Shown: piece by piece, positions 1-8,379 of the stretch
Layout of the letters: each line of letters begins with the position of its first letter
Numbering within the stretch: the first letter of the stretch is position 1
Origin: Candidatus Bathyarchaeota archaeon
Lineage (GTDB): Archaea; Thermoproteota; Bathyarchaeia; Bathyarchaeales; DTEX01
Length of the DNA: 20,618 nt
NCBI GenBank assembly: GCA_018397055.1
Contig: JAGTQS010000010.1
Coordinates: 1-20,618, forward strand
Direction: 5' to 3'
Translations under genes and position numbers: made by a program
The notes under the pieces: generated by a model
What the model was told of the DNA's origin: nothing
Database searches by the model: none
Seen by the model: the letters and a program-made list of their open reading frames with translations, nothing else

Positions 1-96
1 TATTTCTTGGAAGATTTTTGCTAAAATAATGTTAATATTCATGGGTGCGAACTCCATTTTTTGCATTGTGGGTACATTCGAAACGAAAATTTGCCA
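1..96. repeat. MITE-like element, copy 1 (left end outside the window)
   Basis: These 96 bases match 2962-3058 with no substitutions; the only difference is one T in a T-tract (six T here, seven there). The right end, AAAATTTGCCA (86-96), is the terminal inverted repeat of the complete copy at 2939-3058. About 23 bases of the left end would lie outside the window. The right flank here is AA, not the TA seen beside the complete copy. Near-identity suggests recent spread of a small non-coding element. I see no gene between here and the cupin gene at 218. Confidence 0.8.
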
Positions 97-217
97 AAGT
101 TCAGTAAGAATATTAGATAACATATTAGGACATGGTTTGTTTTTTAGGTGCATTTGAAACCATAAATTTCTCTTGTTACGGAAGATTTTTAGGATGACAT
201 TGCGTTTAGTTTAAAAG

Positions 218-523
218 ATGATAGTAATGATTAAGCGCGTTGAGAAACCTTGGGGCTGGGAAGAGTTTCTTGTTGAAAACAAGTTTTACAGAATAAAAAA
301 GATTCATGTTAACGCGGGTTGCAGAAACAGTCTTCAACGGCACAGAGAGAAGGTTGAAACCCTAATTTATCCCGATGGCAAAATCGTCCATGTTCCTCCG
401 CTCAAAGTGCACAGAATAGAAGCACCCCCAGACCGAGACTTGGAGGTCATAGAGGTCAGCCACGGAAATGACGAAGATGTTGAAAGGCTTGAAGACGATT
501 ATGGCAGAACTAAGAAAACTTGA
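218..523 (+). CDS. Shortened cupin of the mannose-6-phosphate isomerase type
   Basis: A 101-residue protein with the hallmarks of the cupin domain found in type II phosphomannose isomerases and mannose-1-phosphate guanylyltransferases. It opens with KPWGWEEF (residues 10-17), has a SLQRHREKVE metal-site-like segment (38-47), a VPPLKVHRIEAP strand (59-70) and ends with the family-typical RLEDDYGRT. Compared with the usual domain, about 20 residues seem to be missing between the ETLIYPDGK and VHVPP parts, where a normal cupin has two more strands. Such proteins bind a metal and act on, or sense, phosphorylated sugars, but a stand-alone version this short may be regulatory or inactive. The start could be the ATG at 218 or the one at 227; no clear Shine-Dalgarno site decides it. 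It converges on the RDD gene, 29 bases away. Confidence 0.75.
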   Translation: MIVMIKRVEKPWGWEEFLVENKFYRIKKIHVNAGCRNSLQRHREKVETLIYPDGKIVHVPPLKVHRIEAPPDRDLEVIEVSHGNDEDVERLEDDYGRTKKT

Positions 524-552
524 TTATTTGTCTTTAAACGATGTGTTATTAA

Positions 553-1080
553 CTATAGATGCTGCTTGGTTACCACTGTTTCCGAAAGGATGTTGAACAG
601 TCTCTGGTTTTTGTTTGAGTTCATCAGCCATCCAACTATGCAGTCTAAAGGTAGTAGGAAAGCTTTACCGAAGCTTTCAAGCGCGGCGTATCCCATGTCT
701 GTTGGTTGACCGTTCAGCCTCGTAACTTTTAGCTTCATCGCCATCTTGCCAATTGACTGCCCGTATGTTCCTTCCATGAACGTCCAGTACAAAAAATGAA
801 CGATGTTGCTGAATCCAAACTCGACGAACGGAATCCAGCTGAACGGAAAAGGCAGTATTGGCAGCCAAAGACTCGGCAACCCAAGCAATGTATAAATGAA
901 CCTGATTGGTGCGAGGAAGATTCCCAGGATTATCATGTCTATGATCCAGGCTCCGAACCTTTCTCCCCATCCAGCAATAATAAGCGTAGGCTTAGAAGGA
1001 CCTTTAACTGCTATTCCACAGTTTGGGCAGTAAGAGGCGTCCTCAGCTACTTGCGCTCCACAGTTCTTGCAGTAAGGCAC
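553..1080 (-). CDS. Zinc-ribbon plus RDD-family membrane protein
   Basis: A 175-residue protein starting with a zinc ribbon (C4, C7, C18, C21; two CxxC pairs) followed by an RDD domain. The RDD part opens with RFGAWIID (41-48), which holds the family Arg and Asp in the first membrane helix. It continues through hydrophobic stretches near 48-66, 70-88 and 92-102, then the conserved YGQSIGKMAMKLKV segment (106-119). RDD proteins are small multi-pass membrane proteins of mostly unknown role, some linked to ion exchange; the ribbon would lie in the cytoplasm. The start is a GTG preceded by purine-rich AAAAGGAGAAAAAAGGAA. It diverges from TyrRS across 145 bases. It ends with TAG, so TAG acts as a normal stop in this genome. 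Confidence 0.85.
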   Translation of the reverse strand: MPYCKNCGAQVAEDASYCPNCGIAVKGPSKPTLIIAGWGERFGAWIIDMIILGIFLAPIRFIYTLLGLPSLWLPILPFPFSWIPFVEFGFSNIVHFLYWTFMEGTYGQSIGKMAMKLKVTRLNGQPTDMGYAALESFGKAFLLPLDCIVGWLMNSNKNQRLFNILSETVVTKQHL

Positions 1081-1225
1081 TTTCCTTTTTTCTCCTTTTA
1101 CCCTATGTTTTACGAGATAATCGTGTTTCCCGGCTATTTATTTGTTGCTTAATCGTAAAGATTAAAATAACTGGTTGACAAGAACACTAGGATGCTGCCT
1201 GTAGAATAATATAAGGTGCTGTGCA

Positions 1226-2317
1226 ATGGACATTGAAAGACGCGTCGAACTGGTCTTGCGGAACACCGAAGAAGTCGTTACACGTGAGGAGCTGAGGGGC
1301 TTGTTGGAAACCGAAAGCAACCCTAAGGCTTACTGGGGGTTTGAGTGTTCAGGTTTCATGCATGTTGGCATGGCGTTGATTCCTGGCGCCAAGATTCGGG
1401 ACATGGTTGAGGCAGGATTTGACTTCACAATTTTCCTGGCAGATTGGCACAGCTGGATAAACAATAAGCTTGGCGGAGTTATGGACAACATTCGTGTCGC
1501 TGGAGAATATTTCAAGCATTGCTTCGAGGCTTTAGGTGTCACTTCTGGAAAGACTCGATTTGTTTGGGCCTCAGACATTACAAAGGACATTGGTTACTGG
1601 GAGAAGGTTGTCAGAATTGCCAAGGCTTCTTCGCTCCTCAGGATGAGAAGAGCTCTTACAATCATGGGTCGCGAGATGAATGTTTCTGACATAGAGACGG
1701 CTTGGGTCTTCTATCCTTGCATGCAGGCGGCAGACATCTTTCACCTCAACCTTGATGTTGCAGCTGGCGGCATAGATCAGAGAAAAGCGCACATGCTGGC
1801 CCGCGACGTCGCTGAGAAGCTTGGCTGGAGGAAGCCGGTGTGTGTTCACACTCCCTTATTGCTGGGGCTGTTGAAGCCTGAGTATGTCGGTCAAGAAAAA
1901 GCCTTTGACGAGGATGCGGCTCTTAGCCGAAGAATAAATTCAAAAATGTCTAAGAGCAAGCCTGAGAGCTGCATCTTTGTTCACGACATGCCTGAGACTG
2001 TTCGCCGAAAGATGAGGGAAGCCTACTGCCCGCCTAGGATGGAGGAGGGAAACCCTGTTCTCGAGCATGCTCGTTACATAGTGTTTCCGCAACTCAAAAT
2101 TCTAGAAGTTCCGAGGTCTAGCAAGTATGGAGGACCGTTAACCTTCGAGAACTATAAATCGCTAAAGCACGCCTATTTGAAAGGAGAGGTTCATCCCCTC
2201 GACCTTAAGAACGGAGTTGCCGAAGCCCTTGTGCAGATATTGAAACCAGTCAGAGAACACTTTACAAGATGCCCCGAATTGTTGGAAAAATTGAAAAACA
2301 TTGAAATAACAAGATAA
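1226..2317 (+). CDS. tyrS: Tyrosyl-tRNA synthetase, archaeal/eukaryotic type
   Basis: A 363-residue class I aminoacyl-tRNA synthetase that charges tRNA-Tyr in the cytoplasm. The Rossmann core carries GFECSGFMHVGM (38-49), the HIGH-box region. The specificity segment YPCMQAADIF (163-172) is followed by DVAAGGIDQRKAHMLAR (177-193), which is diagnostic of TyrRS rather than TrpRS. The KMSKS loop is exact at 240-244. The length fits the archaeal enzyme, which lacks the bacterial S4 domain. Two positions deviate from the common GFEPSG..HLGH pattern: C41 for Pro and M49 for the last His. The last HIGH position is known to vary in archaea. The ATG at 1226 follows AAGGTGC by about 8 bases. It seems to be a single-gene unit; the DNA after it is degraded. 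Confidence 0.96.
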   Translation: MDIERRVELVLRNTEEVVTREELRGLLETESNPKAYWGFECSGFMHVGMALIPGAKIRDMVEAGFDFTIFLADWHSWINNKLGGVMDNIRVAGEYFKHCFEALGVTSGKTRFVWASDITKDIGYWEKVVRIAKASSLLRMRRALTIMGREMNVSDIETAWVFYPCMQAADIFHLNLDVAAGGIDQRKAHMLARDVAEKLGWRKPVCVHTPLLLGLLKPEYVGQEKAFDEDAALSRRINSKMSKSKPESCIFVHDMPETVRRKMREAYCPPRMEEGNPVLEHARYIVFPQLKILEVPRSSKYGGPLTFENYKSLKHAYLKGEVHPLDLKNGVAEALVQILKPVREHFTRCPELLEKLKNIEITR

Positions 2318-2322
2318 GGAAA

Positions 2323-2546
2323 TTGCGGGATAAGAAACTCCATTTATCAATTGAGCATCTAAAACTATTAGAAACTTCATACCCTAATATTTCACAGAGT
2401 TTTATCATGCTTTGTTAGGCGATGAAAGAGAAGCTCAGTTATTGTGGAAGATTCAGTATTAGGGATATGATATTGAGTATGCAATCATAAGAGCAGTAGA
2501 CTGCACTTTTATAACTAAAGACAGGGACGTAATGAAAATTAGAATA
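2323..2546 (+). pseudogene. Broken gene remnant, possibly PIN-domain-like, cut by a MITE
   Basis: A protein-like reading frame can be followed but is broken twice. From 2323 it reads in one frame to about 2400. It then needs a one-base shift to continue as LLGDEREAQLLWKIQY (from 2412), meets an in-frame TAG at 2460-2462, and continues as GYDIEYAIIRAVDCTFITKD and RDVMKI. The last part resembles the C-terminal strand of PIN-domain (VapC-like) nucleases, where an acidic residue precedes a TKDRD-type turn, but the match is by eye only. The frame runs straight into the inverted repeat at 2545, so the element seems to have landed in its 3' end. No start codon with a ribosome site is visible, and the true 5' end may be lost. 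Confidence 0.35.
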
Positions 2547-2694
2547 GACCTTAGTCGTTATTAATACTTCTAGAAATTTCAGCTATTATTAACCGTCTTT
2601 TTTTGCGATTCATCCACTTTTTAGCAGAATTCTTAAATGATTTTAGATTTTTCAGCACTATTTCTGAATGCGAAATAATAACGACTAAGGTCTA
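2545..2694. mobile_element. MITE-like element B, 19-bp inverted ends including TA
   Basis: The sequences 2545-2563 and 2676-2694 are perfect 19-base inverted repeats (TAGACCTTAGTCGTTATTA and its complement). Each begins or ends with TA. The simplest reading is therefore a 146-bp element (2547-2692) with 17-bp terminal repeats and a duplicated TA target, as made by IS630/Tc1-mariner-type transposases. There is no coding capacity inside, so it would be mobilised in trans. It differs in sequence from the element at 2939-3058. Only one copy is seen in the window. Confidence 0.65.
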
Positions 2695-2938
2695 GTGTTG
2701 AATATCTAATCAAGAAACTTAACGACCACATCCCACCATATAATCTCTTGCTATAAATCAAGAATAGAATGGAGATATTTTGAAAAAGTTCCTAATCTGT
2801 TATTGAGGTTTTCGAGTTAACACTTCTTTCGGAAGTACATGAGCATTTTTTCTTTTTAGTCTTGTGGGTTATTGTAGGTTCTTTCTTTTTTATAGATATT
2901 ACTTTTAAGATGACATTTGGTCTTATTATTGTTGACTA

Positions 2939-3058
2939 TGGCAAATTTTTGGGCTTTCGCCTATTTCTTGGAAGATTTTTGCTAAAATAATGTTAATATT
3001 CATGGGTGCGAACTCCATTTTTTTGCATTGTGGGTACATTCGAAACGAAAATTTGCCA
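2939..3058. mobile_element. MITE-like element A, complete copy with TA duplication
   Basis: A 120-bp element bounded by perfect 11-bp terminal inverted repeats, TGGCAAATTTT (2939-2949) and AAAATTTGCCA (3048-3058), with TA on both sides (2937-2938 and 3059-3060). The outer AC/GT bases extend the palindrome to 15 bp. The inner 97 bases recur at 1-96 with one indel. Short size, non-coding content, terminal repeats, a TA duplication and a second near-identical copy fit a MITE of the IS630/mariner type. It ends about 24 bases before the start of the interrupted gene at 3083 and probably sits in that gene's promoter region. Confidence 0.75.
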
Positions 3059-3082
3059 TAGTTGTTGATATGGTGAGAGTGA

Positions 3083-5212
3083 TTGAAAAGAGAGGCTTTA
3101 TTGAATGGATTAGTGTATTTCATGGTTTTCATAATTGCGTTCAGCAGTATCGTTATCTTTTTGAGTTTTCTTGAAGTTACTGGCGACTTGTCCTTTGTAA
3201 AAGAAGCAAGTCGTTTGTATTTAGCTAACAAGTCTATTTGCATAGAATGGGTGAAGAATGGTGACAGGTGGTTTTGGAGCAAGTTATCTTATGTTAATGG
3301 TAAAAATTGCATTGATCCAGGCAAAACGTGGATAGACATAATACAATATGGAACTCATAACTTCTTCTCTCAATCTTCCTATTCTCTTTTGTTTAAAAAT
3401 GAAAGCCAAATACTGTTGAAGTTTAGTGAAGTCAAAATCATAGGTAACATTACTTGGACAATAAATGTTTTTATCGAGTTCTACGCTGGAGAAAAACGTT
3501 ATTTTACTTTGGAGTTTGAAGGTAGCCCAGACAAGCCTGTTTCGAATGCGGAGCTGAGATGTTATCCAGCAATAGAAGTTCCTGAAGATATAAAGTTCAT
3601 TTGGACTGACATAGAAGGTGACGGGGTTGGCATTCCCACCGTCTTTTGGCATGAAAGAGAGGGAACTCCAAAGTATCTTGGTATCTGTAAATTTGGTGAT
3701 GAAGAAACGTTGTTTACCACTCGAATAAGAAGAGGAAACTATGGTGAACGATATGGTTTTTGTATTTGGAACTCGAAATCCTTTTTCTCAGCTAATGAAA
3801 GCGCGAGTTCATGTGTTAGACTAATATTGTGTGACGAAATTGACTATATGTGGAGCCACATAAAAGAGTGGAGAAATTGGAATTTCGAGTGGATCAGTTC
3901 GTGGCCATTAGTAGAAACAAATACTACCAAGGTTAGAGACAGAGCTTTTGCATACATGTTAAGTTTCTTCAAGTATTACCCCGACGTGAACACACCGTCC
4001 AGCGACGGCTGTCTACTTCTGAGTTTCAAAGGCAGCGACGTTTACGGTCTTGGCTTTGGTCCTTCATATGGAGCATTAATGATTCAGTCGCTTCTGTATT
4101 TTGGCGTCAATGAAGGCAAAACTGACTAGATAAACATGGCTTTAGCCATAGCTAACATGGCTATTGATGTTTTTCAGAACCATAACATCTCCAGTGCCTG
4201 TTACGGAGCATTTTGGGATAATTGGAGCCTGCGTACGAATCGCGGCTCAGACCATTATGGAAGAAATCGACACTGGATAGTTCACGGATCTGTAATCTCA
4301 AACCAGATCTTGTACGCCTATCTGTATACTAAGGAAGAAAAATATCTTGAGGGCGTAAAGCTGTACTTTGACTTTCTATTACGTTATATAGATGATGTCC
4401 GAGGGCTTCCCGTATATGTAGACGGCGACACGGGTTATCCCAATGAGTATTCAGGTTCTTACTACTCTGTGGCGAAAGAGGTTCCTCCTAATTGGCGGTC
4501 AACAGCTGCTATTGGCGAAAGTATCAGACTTGCAGCTTTTCTGTACAAGGTTACGGGTGAATTAAAATTCTATAATTATTCCAGAAAATGGGCTGACCTT
4601 ATGTTGGCTAAATATGATCCGAAATGTATAGGAGGGTTTTTGGTAGATGTCCAAGGAATAGAAATAGCAGCATAAGGAAGCGTACTCAACGGTATGATAT
4701 CCATATACGATATAACAGGTGAGGAAAAATATCTTAATTTCGCAAATGAATGCGCCAAATATGCTCTCACATCTCAGTACATGATAAACTATCCTGGGAA
4801 GAAACCAGGCGCAGGAGGGTTTCAATGCAACGACGGCGGTGGAGCGTGGGCAGGTTATGTTGGGCATACAGCTCCCCCAGACAACACGTATTTTGTATTG
4901 TCTTTACTAAATTTGTACGCTAAAACACTAAATCCAGATTACCATTTAGCTTCCCTAGCCTATATGAAATGGTTGATAAATATACAAGGTCCTGACGGTA
5001 GTTGGACTGAAATGTACTCCGAATTTGCTTTTCTTGATGAAAATGCAACAAATCCGATTGGTATGCCAGTAGAGCCTGGATGGACTGCTGGGAACTGTGG
5101 CTATCTTATAGGTGCGTTCTACGAAAAGTTTAAGGAACCTGTGCAGAATGCCTCAGAAATGTTAAATTTCATGAAGGAAATTTGGTGGGGAGAATATTTA
5201 AGGAATACCTAA
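3083..5212 (+). pseudogene. Membrane-anchored six-hairpin glycosidase-like gene with two in-frame stops
   Basis: One frame runs through 710 codons but holds an internal TAG at 4127-4129 and a TAA at 4673-4675. The pieces (348, 181 and 178 residues) stay in the same frame, and the protein style continues across both stops with no indel. The N-terminus has one membrane helix (about 8-28), followed by a secreted beta-rich region with many N-x-S/T sites. The second and third pieces show repeated helix-pair segments such as YLYTKEEKYLEG and YDITGEEKYLNFANECA, plus a Trp/Gly-rich end (PGWTAGNCGYLIGAFYE). These resemble (alpha/alpha)6 'six-hairpin' glycosidases or uronate-acting enzymes; the exact family is not clear. 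TTG at 3083 is the likely start, after GGTGAG. Nonsense decay is the simplest reading; stop readthrough is less likely. Confidence 0.7.
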
Positions 5213-5224
5213 CTACTTCAACAT

Positions 5225-5953
5225 TTACTTTTGTTTGTTTCTGGCAATAACGATAATAATTGATGAAAGAGAAGGAAAATGCGAGAAAAACTTGTCTGCC
5301 AACCGCAGTAAAGAGCCAAAAGCGTGAAAACATACACCTTCAACCTTCACTATTTCCAAACCATAATATGAAAGAAACTCTTTCAGACTTTTTAGGGTAT
5401 ATAACCGTATATGACCAACGATTTTTTCTCCAGGCCTTCCGAAAACTTTTTCGGTGCTTACCTCGCTAAAAAATGGCTGAAAACCAAATAAAAGCATGAC
5501 TCTATTATAATATGATGAAAGATTGGGTGTCGAAAGAATTATGAGTCCCCCATCTTTTAATACTCTTTTGGCCTCTTTTATCATAAAGTCAGGATCGAAA
5601 AGATGTTCCACCACATCTCCTGCGTAGATAATATCGAAGAAATTATCAGGAAAGGGTGTCTTCTGCCTGCTTATGTCCAAAGCAAAGCCTTCGAAGCCTT
5701 TCTGTTTAACCTTACTAATTGCAAGTTTGGAGATATCGACACCCCAAACTTTCAACCTTTCATCCAAGCTCGCTATTCTTTCTAAGAACTCTCCTGTTCC
5801 ACATCCAATCTCTAGGAATTTTATGTCCCTATCTGAAATGTTAGCTATTATGTCCTTCAAAATCTTGATTGCCTTTCTTGACCTGTCGGAATCCACCAAG
5901 GATTCAACCATTCCTTCTTTTTCATAAAAGTTACTTACAGCATTTTCAGTCAT
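5225..5953 (-). CDS. Class I SAM-dependent methyltransferase
   Basis: A 242-residue Rossmann-fold methyltransferase. Motif I is LEIGCGTG (47-54). An acidic D73 in WGVDIS would bind the SAM ribose. ALDIS (91-95) and FDIIYAGDVVEHLFDP (106-121) give the later motifs, and RVLKDGGLIILSTPN (130-144) is typical of Methyltransf_11/23 enzymes. A C-terminal variable region (about 155-220) should set the substrate. As last gene of the glycosyltransferase operon it probably methylates a sugar or lipid-linked glycan, as in many surface-polysaccharide clusters; this is inferred from position. The ATG at 5953 has GGTGAG about 6 bases upstream and lies 21 bases after the preceding GT4 stop. It converges on the interrupted gene, 12 bases away. 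Confidence 0.88.
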   Translation of the reverse strand: MTENAVSNFYEKEGMVESLVDSDRSRKAIKILKDIIANISDRDIKFLEIGCGTGEFLERIASLDERLKVWGVDISKLAISKVKQKGFEGFALDISRQKTPFPDNFFDIIYAGDVVEHLFDPDFMIKEAKRVLKDGGLIILSTPNLSSYYNRVMLLFGFQPFFSEVSTEKVFGRPGEKIVGHIRLYTLKSLKEFLSYYGLEIVKVEGVCFHAFGSLLRLADKFFSHFPSLSSIIIVIARNKQK

Positions 5954-5974
5954 TTTTTACTCACCAACAGATGT

Positions 5975-7126
5975 CTAATGATGCTTCAAAGCTTCTTCAT
6001 ATGCCTTAACAATACGGTTTGTTATCACATCCCAGCTTGCGTTTTTTTCAATATATTTTCGCGCTCTATCCGCGAGAGTTTCAGCGAATTTTTGGTTGGT
6101 TAAAACTTTCAATATTGCTTCAGCTAATGACTTAATATTTCCTCGCTCAATGAACAATGCAGACTCTCTTCCTATAGCGCTAACATTCCAGTCTAGATTT
6201 GCGCTGACAATGGGTTTTCTGGCAGCTGCAGCTTCCATAATAGAGTAGCCTGCGTTTCCAGGAGCGACTACTACAGATGCATTTGCTATGATTGCTGGAA
6301 CCTTTTCGTATGGAACCCAGCCTAAGAACTTAACGTGTTTACTAATTTCAAGTTCCCTAGCTAGGTTTTGAAGATGCGTATATTGAATACCAGAACCAGC
6401 AACAACAAACTCGATGTCAACTTTCTCAAGGATCAGCGGAATTGCTTTAATAAAGTCTTCAGGACGCTTAGTCTGTTCCAGTCTTCCAAGGAAAAGTATG
6501 TAATTGGAACTGCCTCTAACATTGTCAAATCTTTCCAGATCTATTCCAAGAGGTATTTGCATTATCCGTTTTGGTCTAAACTTTTTCAGCACAGTTAAAG
6601 CTTGCTTGGTAGGGGCGATAACAATGTCTGCAGAGTTGACACTAAACGAGAATGCTGTGCGATCTAGAACCTTGCGAAACAGGTGAACTGCATAAAATTC
6701 TTCTAACGCCTCACCAGTACTATGAATGCTGAGAACTATAGGTGTCCTACATTTCTTCGCCATGACCGAGGCTATAAAGCTAGTAACATATTCATGACCG
6801 TGAACATGAATAACATCGTGTTCTTTGCTCAGCGAAGACAAAAAAGAAAGAAAGGGAATAGGATTCTCTAACTTGGGGAAAAAAAATCGCAAACTTAGAT
6901 TGTCGATGCTAGGAAATCTGTGGACTTCTATTCCTTCTTTACGCTCGAATGATTTCTCTGCTACTCTGACGCAATTGCTCTTTAAAACGTTTCCTGAAGT
7001 ATAAACACTTACTTCGTAGCCTTCTTTTACTAGCGCCTTGCTTAATTCATAAACATATAGAAGGACTCCTCCTACTGAACCTTCGCTTGGAAAATTGAAG
7101 TAGGGAGAGACATGAACAATTCTCAT
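5975..7126 (-). CDS. GT4-family glycosyltransferase with an altered EX7E motif
   Basis: A 383-residue GT-B fold enzyme. The N-terminal domain starts MRIVHVSPYF with a GSVGGV loop (16-21), and HVHGHEYV is the mid-domain histidine motif. The C-terminal nucleotide-sugar domain has FLGRLEQTKRPEDFIKAI and the segment PGNAGYSIMEAAAARKPIV. GT4 enzymes usually show E-x7-E here. The second Glu is present (MEAAA) but the first is replaced by Gly/Asn, so donor binding may be unusual. It should move a sugar from a nucleotide donor to a lipid- or glycan acceptor on the cytoplasmic membrane face. The start at 7126 is ATG. A 109-bp gap separates it from the upstream GT4, the largest gap in the operon, so an internal promoter is possible. 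Confidence 0.9.
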   Translation of the reverse strand: MRIVHVSPYFNFPSEGSVGGVLLYVYELSKALVKEGYEVSVYTSGNVLKSNCVRVAEKSFERKEGIEVHRFPSIDNLSLRFFFPKLENPIPFLSFLSSLSKEHDVIHVHGHEYVTSFIASVMAKKCRTPIVLSIHSTGEALEEFYAVHLFRKVLDRTAFSFSVNSADIVIAPTKQALTVLKKFRPKRIMQIPLGIDLERFDNVRGSSNYILFLGRLEQTKRPEDFIKAIPLILEKVDIEFVVAGSGIQYTHLQNLARELEISKHVKFLGWVPYEKVPAIIANASVVVAPGNAGYSIMEAAAARKPIVSANLDWNVSAIGRESALFIERGNIKSLAEAILKVLTNQKFAETLADRARKYIEKNASWDVITNRIVKAYEEALKHH

Positions 7127-7235
7127 TAGGATCCTCTATTCAACTAAGAGAAAGTTAATGATAACTCTTGCTTTTCATCAAAAAACATTACGCTAGAAAA
7201 AAGATGAACTACAGTAATTCACTTTAACGCGTTTT

Positions 7236-8357
7236 TCAAGAATGGGCAGCTGCCATAAATAATTCCAGCGTTTGCTTTGCTGTTTCGTCCCAGCTGAAAC
7301 GCTTTGACCAGTTTGCTGCATTTTTGGAAAGGCGGTTTCTAAGTGAACTATCTGTTATTATTCTAATGGTTAAGTTTGCTAAGCACTTGGTGTCGCCGTA
7401 TGGTGCAAGCAAACCTGTCTCACCATTCTTAATTGAGTCTCTTAGTCCCTCAACATCGTAGGCTATCGTTGGGGTTCCGCATGCAGCAGCCTCTATAGCG
7501 GTTATTCCCCAGCCTTCTTTTCTAGAAGCAGTTACGCAGATCCAGGCTTCCTGGAGCAGCCTGACTTTCTCTTCTTCAGACACGTCTTTGCGGAATTCAA
7601 TAATGGATCCCAAACACAAATCCCTGATTAAGCCTTCAAGACTTTTAGCAACATCCTCATCCCCTTTTCCAGCTATGATGAACTTTACGTCTGGAACCTC
7701 TTTGGCAACAAGATTCATGGCTTCGATGACATGGTCTATATTCTTGTACCTTTTGATTCGCCCCAAACACAACACAAATGGGAACGAACTCTTATTTTCC
7801 CAGTCAGGCTTGTAGCAGTCATGGTCTATGCCCAAGTGTGTGACTCTTACTTTTTCAGGTGGGATTCGCATTTTTACTAGTTCATTTTTTGTGCTTTCGG
7901 AAACCGTTATGAACGAGGCGTCCCTGTAAATATTCGGAATTGACTGTTCAGCAATACGTGCAAATCGAGAGAGAGGGAATGGAAGCTCCAAGTCTAGGAT
8001 TTCATGATGAACGTGGTGTACGATGGCAACAATAGGCTTCTTAACGTAAAGCGGCGTAAACCACGGCACAGCGTGGGCTATGTCGTCAACAACTAAGTCG
8101 CATTTTCCCTTGAATCTACGCAGATATCTCAAAAAAGCATGAGGATAAACTGAGACTTTTCCTCCCGCTCTATAAATGTTAACGTCGTTTAATTTTTCAT
8201 GTTCAGATGCGCCTTTGAACTTTTCAGATAAGATTGTTACTTCGTGCCCATACAACGCAAGCCTTTTTGACACTTCCCAAAGGTGGACTTCTGAGCCTCC
8301 GGCTTGAGGGTGCTTGGGGTCTCGGTGGTTAAGCCATAGGATTCTAAGTGTTTCCAT
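7236..8357 (-). CDS. GT4-family glycosyltransferase
   Basis: A GT-B enzyme of about 373 residues. The N-terminal loop is PQAGGSEVHLWEVSKRL, typical of GT4 proteins (GGSE/GGAE). HHVHHEIL, SFITVSES and THLGIDHDCYKP follow in family order, and the donor domain has LCLGRIKRYKNIDHVIEA and an intact E-x7-E in KEGWGITAIEAAACGTP. It probably adds a hexose or amino sugar to the operon's glycan. The frame is open from an ATG at 8399, but that would overlap the upstream gene. I prefer the ATG at 8357 (METLRILWLNHR), which has AAAGGAAAG about 11 bases upstream and a 22-base gap after the preceding stop. Confidence 0.92.
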   Translation of the reverse strand: METLRILWLNHRDPKHPQAGGSEVHLWEVSKRLALYGHEVTILSEKFKGASEHEKLNDVNIYRAGGKVSVYPHAFLRYLRRFKGKCDLVVDDIAHAVPWFTPLYVKKPIVAIVHHVHHEILDLELPFPLSRFARIAEQSIPNIYRDASFITVSESTKNELVKMRIPPEKVRVTHLGIDHDCYKPDWENKSSFPFVLCLGRIKRYKNIDHVIEAMNLVAKEVPDVKFIIAGKGDEDVAKSLEGLIRDLCLGSIIEFRKDVSEEEKVRLLQEAWICVTASRKEGWGITAIEAAACGTPTIAYDVEGLRDSIKNGETGLLAPYGDTKCLANLTIRIITDSSLRNRLSKNAANWSKRFSWDETAKQTLELFMAAAHS

Positions 8358-8379
8358 CTCATTTTTTCTTTCCTTTAAA

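Noticed and set aside
796..1152. Plus-strand open frame over the RDD gene
   Set aside because: Antisense to the zinc-ribbon/RDD protein, whose motifs are clear; composition is not protein-like.
2695..2934. tRNA or other RNA gene in the gap after TyrRS
   Set aside because: No T-loop or acceptor-stem pattern was found by reading both strands; the gap is AT-rich and otherwise featureless.
2926..3282. Minus-strand open frame across the MITE and the start of the interrupted gene
   Set aside because: It spans the repeat and the opposite coding strand and shows no recognisable protein; chance frame.
4127..4675. Pyrrolysine or other stop-codon recoding in the interrupted gene
   Set aside because: One stop is TAG but the other is TAA, and TAG ends several intact genes here, so loss by nonsense mutation is simpler. 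Kept only as an alternative.
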